Source: Microcaldota archaeon (GTDB lineage: Archaea > Micrarchaeota > Micrarchaeia > Anstonellales > Bilamarchaeaceae). Taken from it: a stretch of DNA of 12,813 nt. A program made the position numbers and the translations under genes. Location of the stretch: NCBI GenBank assembly GCA_018813445.1, contig JAHJBR010000185.1, forward strand, positions 1 to 12,813, written 5' to 3'. Below are positions 1 through 5,808 of this stretch, piece after piece (the first letter of the stretch is position 1; each line of letters opens with the position of its first letter). A model generated the notes under the pieces. That model ran no database searches, was not told the DNA's origin, and saw only the letters and a list, made by a program, of their open reading frames with translations.

Positions 1-2097
1 CATTACTGCATATCCTGCATATTCCTGGTATGGAATCCCTTTACCTTGGGTTGCAGAACGCAGTTCGTTCCCAAAACCAAACATATCTGCAACTGGCATA
101 ACTACCATAATATTTGTGTATTCGCCATCTTGCTGCATGTCTTGGAGTTGTCCTCTTTTTCCTTGAGTAAGTGTTACTACCGCACCTGAATATTCCTGCG
201 GAGTATTTATGGTCACTTTTTGTCTTGGTTCGAGTAAAGTGGTTCCGGCAATTAGCATTCCTGCATATATTGGTCTTTTAACTGCAGGGAGCATCTGTGC
301 TGGTCCGCGGTGCACATTGTCTTCGTGGAGAATTGCATCCGTAATGGTTACTTTTACCCCAGTTGCACGCTCCTTTGCAAGCGGACCCTTATCCATTGCT
401 TCCTCAAAACCCTGTATTACGAGTTCTTGCACTTCATTCAGATATTGCACACCTTTTGTTGCATCTACTAAAATATTTTTATTGTATATGTCCCAAACTC
501 CTTTTGCTTCGTCGCGTTCAAGCCCTGCTTCTATTAACTTTTCCACAAGCTCTTTTCCCTTTGGCTTTCCGTCTGGAATATCCCCTTGTTCAAGGGCTTC
601 CAAAACACTCTGCGGAAGCGCTTCAACTATCACCTTTATTTTATTGTGCTTGTTCGGAGACTTTCCTTCTACTTCCGGAGATGTTCCAGTTACAGTCTCG
701 CGATACATCACCAATGGAGGTGAAGTTTTTATCTCGAGTTTTTTCTCATTTTTAATTTTGTATTCGATAATTTCAAGATGGAGTTCTCCCATTCCGCTCA
801 TCAGGTGCTCCCCCGTTTCTTGGTTGAGTTCCACTTTGAGCGTTGGATCTTCTTTTTTTATCCCTCTCAACACATCAATCAAACGCGCAAGGTTTTTGCT
901 TTCCTTTGCCTCAATTGATTTTGTAATTACTGGCTCTGCATAGTGCTTAATCTGTTCGAACGGATTTATGATTTCAGTGGAGATTGTTTCACCCACATAA
1001 AGGTCTTTCACACCCACCACTGCACCAATATTTCCTGCACTTATGTGATCTGCCTGCACCCTATCCGGACCCATATAGACTGCAACCTGCTGGACTTTTG
1101 CAAACTGCTTTTTAGAAGCAATGTAAATTTGGTCGCTTTTTGCAACCCGGCCAGAGAAAAGGCGCACTACTCCAACTTCTCCTGCGTGTTCATCATAGAC
1201 TATACCAAAGCAAATTCCCACTGTCTTTGCTTTTGAATCACAGGCCATCATGTCTTTTGCAGTTTGGGTTGTGATATCTCCTTTCCATAATATTGGAATT
1301 CTATAGGCTTGTGCTGTTTTTGGATTTGGAAGGTGAGTGATAACCATTTCAAGAAGCGCCTCGTCCAAAGGAGCTTTTTCAACCAAATATTTGTTGTCTG
1401 CTTCCTGTACTTTTTGATAAATATCTGCAAAGCTTACATTGAATCTTTTCATTGCAAGCCAGTTCATTGCCCATTTATTGTATGCACTTCCGAATGAGAT
1501 GTTTCCTTTCTGCACATCTATGCTCCACTCGTCTGCAAGCTCCTTTGGCACATTCATTGCAATTATCTTATTAAGCCCTGCAATAATTTTTAGGAATCGT
1601 TCCTGCATTGCTTTTGAATCTAACTTGAGCTCGTTGATTAATCTATCTAATTTGTTAACAAAAATAGTGGGCTTTGCTCTTTCCTTTAAGGCCTGCCTAA
1701 GCACTGCCTCGGTTTGCGGCATTATTCCTTCAACCGCATCTACTACTAAAACCACACCATCTACAGCCCTCAATGCTCTTGTAACATGTCCTCCGAAGTC
1801 CACGTGTCCCGGCGTATCTATTAAATTGACTAGGTAATCTTTTCCAAGGAATTGAAATCCTAGAGAGATGTTCGCAGATTTGATTGTAATCCCCCTTGCC
1901 TGTTCCTGCTCATCAAAATCCATCATCCTTTGTTCTCCTGCAAGCTCTTTCGAGATAAGACCTGCGCGGGCAACCAGGGAATCAGTAAGTGTGGATTTTC
2001 CATGGTCCACGTGCGCAATAATTGCGATGTTCCTTACATTCTCCAATTTATCCATCAATTTCTGAACTTCTGCTACTACGAATTCTTTCCTAACCAT
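1..2097 (-). CDS. fusA: Translation elongation factor 2 (aEF-2), C-terminus cut by window edge
   Basis: GTPase that drives ribosomal translocation in the cytoplasm. The reading frame is open from an ATG to the left edge (699 codons); about 35-40 C-terminal residues should lie outside. Visible motifs are G1 AHVDHGKST (residues 28-36), a switch I segment RGITI (68-72), G3 DTPGHVDF (94-101) and G4 NKLD (148-151). Domain IV carries LHEDNVHRGPAQ, whose His596 aligns with yeast His699, the diphthamide site. The last visible residues (RSATQGKGIPYQEYAGY) match the family's domain V end. The start is fixed by a perfect GGTGATT Shine-Dalgarno at 2101-2107, three bases upstream of the ATG. It lies 21 nt after rps7 and is the third gene of the rps12-rps7-fusA unit. 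I read the frame through the motifs at both ends and saw no frameshift. Identity is certain. Confidence 0.97.
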   Translation of the reverse strand, partial: MVRKEFVVAEVQKLMDKLENVRNIAIIAHVDHGKSTLTDSLVARAGLISKELAGEQRMMDFDEQEQARGITIKSANISLGFQFLGKDYLVNLIDTPGHVDFGGHVTRALRAVDGVVLVVDAVEGIMPQTEAVLRQALKERAKPTIFVNKLDRLINELKLDSKAMQERFLKIIAGLNKIIAMNVPKELADEWSIDVQKGNISFGSAYNKWAMNWLAMKRFNVSFADIYQKVQEADNKYLVEKAPLDEALLEMVITHLPNPKTAQAYRIPILWKGDITTQTAKDMMACDSKAKTVGICFGIVYDEHAGEVGVVRLFSGRVAKSDQIYIASKKQFAKVQQVAVYMGPDRVQADHISAGNIGAVVGVKDLYVGETISTEIINPFEQIKHYAEPVITKSIEAKESKNLARLIDVLRGIKKEDPTLKVELNQETGEHLMSGMGELHLEIIEYKIKNEKKLEIKTSPPLVMYRETVTGTSPEVEGKSPNKHNKIKVIVEALPQSVLEALEQGDIPDGKPKGKELVEKLIEAGLERDEAKGVWDIYNKNILVDATKGVQYLNEVQELVIQGFEEAMDKGPLAKERATGVKVTITDAILHEDNVHRGPAQMLPAVKRPIYAGMLIAGTTLLEPRQKVTINTPQEYSGAVVTLTQGKRGQLQDMQQDGEYTNIMVVMPVADMFGFGNELRSATQGKGIPYQEYAGYAVM

Positions 2098-2118
2098 TAC
2101 AATCACCAGAAAATAAAA

Positions 2119-2721
2119 TTAGCGGGCGCTTCTAGCCATCCTTTCCATTTCGTCCCTTTTGCGCATCGCATAGCTGGACTGAATGTCTCCTTTTGCAGTT
2201 GCCATTATCTCGTTTGCAAGTGCAACGTCAAGATGCTTTCCTTTATTGAAGCTTCCCATTATAGCCGCAAGAGTTATGTTTCTCAATGCAAGATCCAGTC
2301 TTCTTGTTGCTGAAATATCAGTGGCTACTTGGTAGCTTACTCCACCAAAGGAAACCCTTGTAACGTCTTCTCTTGGAGCAGAATTCTGCAATGCTCTTAC
2401 AAGCACCTGCACAGGATTCTCATTGGTTTGTTTTGCAACTAATTCAAACGCCCTTTCAACTATTGAAATTGCTTTGAGTTTTTTTCCCTGCATTCTACCA
2501 TGAGTTCTGATTACCTTTCCGCTTGTCTTTTCACCTGTACCGCCTCTCATTAACTTGTTTGCAAGTCTTTCGACGATGTTTACTTTTTGCTTTGCAAAGG
2601 ATTTCTTTGCATGCCTTCCGTGACTATGCGGAACATTCACAGGCTTTAACGAAATAACCTGCCTGAGGGAAAGATCCTCAATCTGTACTCCATCCAAATC
2701 ATATTTTCCAAAAACCTTCAT
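2119..2721 (-). CDS. rps7: Small ribosomal subunit protein S7 (uS7)
   Basis: 200 residues, normal for archaeal S7. It binds the 3' major domain of 16S rRNA, nucleates head assembly and lines the E-site mRNA exit. Recognisable parts are the NIVERLANKLMRGG segment near residues 49-62, the KLKAISIVERAFELV helix, the NPVQVLVRALQNSAPREDVTRV segment that is near-diagnostic for S7, the ATRRLDLALRNI stretch and the C-terminal RKRDEMERMARSAR. The ATG lies 5 nt after the rps12 stop. Its Shine-Dalgarno, GAGGT at 2729-2733, contains the first base of that TAA stop, so translation of the two genes is probably coupled. No truncation is seen. Confidence 0.97.
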   Translation of the reverse strand: MKVFGKYDLDGVQIEDLSLRQVISLKPVNVPHSHGRHAKKSFAKQKVNIVERLANKLMRGGTGEKTSGKVIRTHGRMQGKKLKAISIVERAFELVAKQTNENPVQVLVRALQNSAPREDVTRVSFGGVSYQVATDISATRRLDLALRNITLAAIMGSFNKGKHLDVALANEIMATAKGDIQSSYAMRKRDEMERMARSAR

Positions 2722-2726
2722 GATAA

Positions 2727-3155
2727 TTACCTCTTCGGTTTCTCTTTCCTCTTTTTCCTGAGCATCTGCAAATCAATTCCATTGACTGCAATTACCTTGT
2801 ATCTCACACCAGGTACAGATCCCATCTGTCCTCTCTGTGATCCACCCATGCCTGCGATAAGCACTTCATCGTGCTCATCTATGTAGTTGATTGCTTTGTC
2901 TCGTACTGCATGGGCAGTTACAACTTTTCCATTCTTTACTAATTGAACCTTTACGCATTTGATTAAGCCTGAGTGTGGCTGCTTTTGTTCCAAAACAACT
3001 TTCTCAAGCACGATTGCTTTTGCCATTGGAGAGCCTTCTAAAGGATCGTACTTATCCTTGAGCTTTAAAGCTCTTCTTTTCCATCTCTTGGATAACCATC
3101 TGTATAATTTTCTTTTCCTTCGCAGATTTCGTCCTGCGTATTCTCCATTACCCAT
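2727..3155 (-). CDS. rps12: Small ribosomal subunit protein S12 (uS12), divergent decoding-centre loops
   Basis: 142 residues from the ATG at 3155. S12 sits at the decoding centre of the small subunit and controls accuracy. Family landmarks are [23 protein letters not shown] (about 31-53, split here only for description), NYIDEHDEV (90-98) and [12 protein letters not shown] (115-126). The open frame continues upstream to 3326, but that extension has no similarity to S12 and runs through promoter repeats. GAAGGTG at 3161-3167, five bases before the chosen ATG, settles the start. Two loops depart from consensus: the usual QPNSA is QPHSG (59-63), and the usual PGDG-type turn before the IDEHDEV segment is AVRDKA (83-88). 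No frameshift explains this; the reading frame is intact on both sides. Confidence 0.95.
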   Translation of the reverse strand: MGNGEYAGRNLRRKRKLYRWLSKRWKRRALKLKDKYDPLEGSPMAKAIVLEKVVLEQKQPHSGLIKCVKVQLVKNGKVVTAHAVRDKAINYIDEHDEVLIAGMGGSQRGQMGSVPGVRYKVIAVNGIDLQMLRKKRKEKPKR

Positions 3156-3160
3156 CAATA

Positions 3161-3167
3161 CACCTTC
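3161..3167 (-). promoter_or_regulatory. Shine-Dalgarno of rps12 (decides the start)
   Basis: GAAGGTG, five bases upstream of the ATG at 3155. The upstream in-frame starts at 3203 and 3326 have no comparable sequence, so the 57-residue extension of the open frame is rejected as non-coding leader. Confidence 0.75.
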
Positions 3168-3255
3168 TAAAGCGTTTTTTTTTCTATCTGAATATCTTAC
3201 CATAACCGAAAGATGAATTTGTCTGATAGAAGTATAGAATTTTATGTCGAAGGGG

Positions 3256-3263
3256 TTTATAAA
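3256..3263 (-). promoter_or_regulatory. Candidate TATA element of the rps12-rps7-fusA unit
   Basis: TTTATAAA lies in the 177-bp gap between the deaminase stop and the rps12 ATG. Transcription would begin about 25 bases downstream, near 3235, giving a leader of about 80 nt. The preceding bases (CCAATG) are only a fair match to a TFB recognition element. The gap itself, the new gene unit and the repeats immediately upstream support a promoter here. A second A/T-rich candidate lies around 3230-3245, so the exact site is uncertain. Confidence 0.4.
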
Positions 3264-3283
3264 CATTGGCTTTCCCTGGGCTT

Positions 3284-3334
3284 TGCACATAAATTCACGT
3301 CTGCACATAAATTGAATGGTTTGCACATAAAATT
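3284..3334. repeat. Three tandem direct repeats TGCACATAAA(A)TT upstream of rps12
   Basis: Copies are at 3284-3295, 3302-3313 and 3322-3334 (the third has one extra A), with start-to-start spacings of 18 and 20 bp, about two helical turns. The third overlaps the deaminase stop codon. A partial inverted copy (AATTTTATGTCGA) occurs at about 3237-3248. All three direct copies are just upstream of the TATA-like element that serves rps12, as expected for binding sites of a regulator. The repeat is seen directly; the regulatory role is inferred. Confidence 0.7.
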
Positions 3335-3860
3335 AGGCATTCCATCTCTTTTTATGCATAAGTGCAGTTGTTCCCACTAAACCATCGTATGCAATTATTC
3401 CTATTTTTGCTTCTTTCAAAAGCTTAAGCGCTGATTTTAATTCCTTTTTCCAGCATTCCTTTGTTCTTTCCACCATCTGTTTGTGGACAATGAGTTTTTT
3501 GATGCCTGAACTAATTATTGCGTTTGCGCAATTAATGCATGGAAGCCAAGGCATAACCATAGTGCGTTTATCTGTTCTGATTCCTTTTCTTGCAGCATTG
3601 TAAATCAGGTCTCTTTCAGCATGGTTTGGATACACGTGTTTATTGTCTCCTTGGAATCTGCTTTTTAGTTGTTTTACTTTTAAGGGAAGGTTGTTTATGC
3701 CGCGCAAAATTATTTTATTCCTATCAACAAGCAGGGCCGCATTGTGCGTGGAAGGATGAACGCTTTTCTCCGCATATTTATAGCATTCTTTAAGCAATTT
3801 TTTGTAAACTGGGTTTTTTGAGGATTTTATTTTCAATTTCTTAATGTGCATGAAGAACAT
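3333..3860 (-). CDS. CMP/dCMP-type zinc-dependent deaminase
   Basis: 175 residues. The zinc signature of the cytidine/deoxycytidylate deaminase fold is complete: His80-Ala81-Glu82 (HAE, with Glu82 as proton shuttle) and Pro107-Cys108-x-x-Cys111. The context MPWLPCINCANAIISSGIKK recalls bacterial CMP/dCMP deaminases, which share a WFPCxxCAxAI stretch. The likely reaction is hydrolytic deamination of a cytosine nucleotide, but the substrate cannot be read from sequence, and a nucleic-acid-editing deaminase is not excluded. The N-terminus is Lys-rich. The gene lies 31 nt after nusA with no clear Shine-Dalgarno. The A/T-rich stretch at about 3876-3890 could be a TATA element for a nearly leaderless transcript. 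A second ATG (3851) is an alternative start. It interrupts the usual nusA-rps12 adjacency. Confidence 0.85.
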   Translation of the reverse strand: MFFMHIKKLKIKSSKNPVYKKLLKECYKYAEKSVHPSTHNAALLVDRNKIILRGINNLPLKVKQLKSRFQGDNKHVYPNHAERDLIYNAARKGIRTDKRTMVMPWLPCINCANAIISSGIKKLIVHKQMVERTKECWKKELKSALKLLKEAKIGIIAYDGLVGTTALMHKKRWNA

Positions 3861-3891
3861 AGTAGAACTTGGTTTTTAACTATTTCTAAAA

Positions 3892-4323
3892 TCAGATTAC
3901 TGCTCTTCTAGTTTTTATGGAAATTGTGGAATTGAATTTTCTTTTCAAAAGTTGCTTTGCTATTTTTATACGTGCACCTTCTTTTCCAATCGCAATTCCC
4001 CTATCCTTGTCATCCACAGTAAGAAATACTGCTCTTTCTCCCATTGCCTCCCTTACTTCCACATTCTCTATCTTTACATTATTGAAAAGATTACGTACAA
4101 ATTCATCCAAATCTGAGCTGTCTGCATATACGAAAACTCCTTGTTTGAATCCGCGCCTCATTCTTTCTAGAGTAGCGCCCTGCTTTCCTATTGCTCTTCC
4201 TAAATTCTGAGGGGCAACTAGGAAAACAAGCCCATAGGGAGTTTTTTCCAAATCCAATGCATCCACTCCACTAAGCTTAGTAAAAAGATCAAAAAGCTGA
4301 AGCTCATCTCCTGTAAATTCCAA
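3892..4323 (-). CDS. nusA: Archaeal NusA-like transcription factor (two KH domains)
   Basis: 143 residues, the usual size of archaeal NusA, which lacks the bacterial N-terminal and S1 domains. It binds RNA during elongation or termination by RNA polymerase. Two KH domains are visible with their GxxG loops: GKQG (46-49) and GKEG (113-116). The N-terminal TGDELQLFDLFTKLSGV matches the family's opening helix. The start codon is TTG at 4321-4323, four bases after the rpl30e stop. AAGTGA at 4328-4333, overlapping that stop codon, is a modest Shine-Dalgarno, and no in-frame ATG near this point would keep the first helix. It is co-transcribed with the RNA polymerase genes, as in most archaea. Confidence 0.93.
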   Translation of the reverse strand: MEFTGDELQLFDLFTKLSGVDALDLEKTPYGLVFLVAPQNLGRAIGKQGATLERMRRGFKQGVFVYADSSDLDEFVRNLFNNVKIENVEVREAMGERAVFLTVDDKDRGIAIGKEGARIKIAKQLLKRKFNSTISIKTRRAVI

Positions 4324-4327
4324 AAAA

Positions 4328-4756
4328 TCACTTCTTCACTAATTCCAGAATGTCTGAGCTTCCTGCATCATAAACTGAAAGCACACTTACTGAATAAGGT
4401 TTTCCGCAGATTGAACCGAGTTTAAGGCTTGTTCCTTCAAACTGCATAACTGGAATTTTTGAGAGCTTTGCATAGTACTTGATATCTTCCTGAAGTTGAA
4501 GAGGTGCATTTTTTGCAACCACTAGGAGTTTGGCTTTTCCAAGAAGGCTGTCTTTAAGACCTGTCTTTTTCCCAAACTCAACTTTCCCAGTTTCAACTGC
4601 AAGGCGCACTGCTCTGGAAAGAGGATTTTCTTTTTCCTTTGAAGATTTTCTTTTTCTAACTACTTTTTTCTCTTTCTTTTTCCTTGGTTTTTTTGTTTCT
4701 ATTTCTTCTATTTCTTCAACTTCTTCTTCAATAATCTCTTCTTTCTCTTCTGCCAT
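4328..4756 (-). CDS. rpl30e: Large ribosomal subunit protein L30e (eL30) with charged N-terminal extension
   Basis: 142 residues against about 100 for typical archaeal L30e. The core starts near residue 44 (NPLSRAVRLAVETGKVEFG) and contains KLLVVAKNAP (76-85), KYYAKLSKIPV and FEGTSLKLGSICGKP, all family landmarks of this L7Ae/L30e-fold RNA-binding protein. The first 43 residues are low complexity: Glu-rich to about residue 20, then Lys/Arg-rich. The start is the ATG at 4756, preceded by GAGGTG at 4764-4769. An ATG at 4771 overlapping the rpoA2 stop (ATGA) would add five residues but has no Shine-Dalgarno. It lies between rpoA2 and nusA, the conserved archaeal position. Confidence 0.93.
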   Translation of the reverse strand: MAEEKEEIIEEEVEEIEEIETKKPRKKKEKKVVRKRKSSKEKENPLSRAVRLAVETGKVEFGKKTGLKDSLLGKAKLLVVAKNAPLQLQEDIKYYAKLSKIPVMQFEGTSLKLGSICGKPYSVSVLSVYDAGSSDILELVKK

Positions 4757-4763
4757 ATAAGCA

Positions 4764-4769
4764 CACCTC
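4764..4769 (-). promoter_or_regulatory. Shine-Dalgarno of rpl30e, overlapping the rpoA2 stop
   Basis: GAGGTG, seven bases upstream of the ATG at 4756, shares bases with the TGA stop of rpoA2. It selects 4756 over the ATG at 4771 and implies translational coupling. Confidence 0.75.
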
Positions 4770-5796
4770 ATTTCTTTTTCCCGAGCTCAACAAGAAGTTT
4801 TATCTTCCCTGTGCCCACAGGAACTGTCTGACCAACGATTATGTTTTCTGTGACTCCTGCAAGCTTGTCCTCATCGGCTTCAAGGCTTGCATTAACTATG
4901 TGTTTTACTGTTTCTTCGAATGCAGCACGGCCGAATACACCTGCTTTGTGTCCTGAAAGACCGTGACGCCCTACGCTGTTTACAGCTCCATCACTGGAAA
5001 GCGCATCTGCAACAAGCATTATGTGCCTTACATCCACGAAAAGCTTCTGCATATCTAAAACCTGTTTTATTTCTGTATAGATTGCATTTCTTGCTGCTTC
5101 AATTCCGAAAACAGATTCCATTCTTTTTATATCGTTTGTGTAAATCTTTTTTCTATCCACCGCAGGATGGCCCATCAGGCCCACTATGTTGCAACCTGCT
5201 GCGCGAATAAAGAATCCTGCTTCTCCTTTCACAACTACTGCCCTTCTTATTCCATCCACTCCTTTTATCAACAATGATTTTACTGTTGTGGACATTTTAC
5301 GCAACTGTCTCAGGGTAACTTCCTTATCCTTCTTGCTGCGCGGAGCAATAACTATCTTCTTATCATCTCCTTTTACTTCTACTCCAAAAAGGCTTACTTT
5401 CTCTATTTCCTCGCAAAGCTTTGCGAATGAAACGCCCATTTCCTTTCCAAACTTCTCATCATAGTTAATTATGAATTTTTTTCTTTCCAAGTCCTCGGTT
5501 ATTGTTGCGATATCTGAAACAAGAACGCTTTCTATTTCGCTTGCAACTTTCTTCGCCTTTTCCTCGGTCCTATAATCGCTTCTCAAATGAATGTCTGTGA
5601 TTGGTTTTTTCGGGGTTTTCTTTGCATCCACTATTTCTATCAAACGCGGTAAATCAGTGGGAACGTGTTCTGCAACACCTGCATAGTGGAACGTACGCAT
5701 AGTCATTTGCGTTCCTGGTTCACCTATGCTTTGCGCTGCGATAATCCCCACCGCTTCAAACGGCGCAATTCTTGCATTAGTTTTTTTTGCTGCCAT
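4768..5796 (-). CDS. rpoA2: DNA-directed RNA polymerase subunit A'' (RpoA2), short at N-terminus
   Basis: 342 residues from the ATG at 5796; it is the C-terminal part of the largest subunit, equivalent to the end of yeast Rpb1. [17 protein letters not shown] (14-30) and [10 protein letters not shown] with the trigger-loop His37 are intact, followed by [17 protein letters not shown] and the C-terminal [20 protein letters not shown] and [10 protein letters not shown] motifs. Two oddities stand out. The conserved EAVG motif begins at residue 14, whereas archaeal A'' proteins usually have about 60-70 residues before it. The segment after AGVAE reads HVPTDLPRL, one residue shorter than the usual form and without its glycine. 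The start follows GGTGAT at 5801-5806; an upstream TTG at 5808 is less likely. It lies 12 nt after rpoA1. Confidence 0.96.
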   Translation of the reverse strand: MAAKKTNARIAPFEAVGIIAAQSIGEPGTQMTMRTFHYAGVAEHVPTDLPRLIEIVDAKKTPKKPITDIHLRSDYRTEEKAKKVASEIESVLVSDIATITEDLERKKFIINYDEKFGKEMGVSFAKLCEEIEKVSLFGVEVKGDDKKIVIAPRSKKDKEVTLRQLRKMSTTVKSLLIKGVDGIRRAVVVKGEAGFFIRAAGCNIVGLMGHPAVDRKKIYTNDIKRMESVFGIEAARNAIYTEIKQVLDMQKLFVDVRHIMLVADALSSDGAVNSVGRHGLSGHKAGVFGRAAFEETVKHIVNASLEADEDKLAGVTENIIVGQTVPVGTGKIKLLVELGKKK

Positions 5797-5800
5797 TAAA

Positions 5801-5806
5801 ATCACC
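5801..5806 (-). promoter_or_regulatory. Shine-Dalgarno of rpoA2 (decides the start)
   Basis: GGTGAT, a perfect match to the archaeal anti-Shine-Dalgarno, ends four bases before the ATG at 5796. It argues against TTG at 5808 and shows that A'' really begins close to its EAVG motif. Confidence 0.75.
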
Positions 5807-5808
5807 AA

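Noticed and set aside
209-943. 244-codon plus-strand open frame
   Set aside because: It is antisense to fusA, whose frame carries clear EF-2 motifs; its Ser/Phe/Leu-rich translation is typical of a shadow frame and matches no family I know.
3156-3326. N-terminal extension of S12 (57 residues) or start at 3203
   Set aside because: The extension has no S12 similarity, encodes the promoter repeats, and lacks a Shine-Dalgarno; GAAGGTG at 3161-3167 supports the ATG at 3155.
3284-3334. CRISPR-like array
   Set aside because: There are only three 12-13 bp units with 6-8 bp between them; this is far too short for CRISPR repeats and spacers.
4530-4760. 76-codon plus-strand open frame rich in Phe and Ser
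   Set aside because: It is antisense to the Glu/Lys-rich extension of L30e; its composition is explained by the complementary strand.
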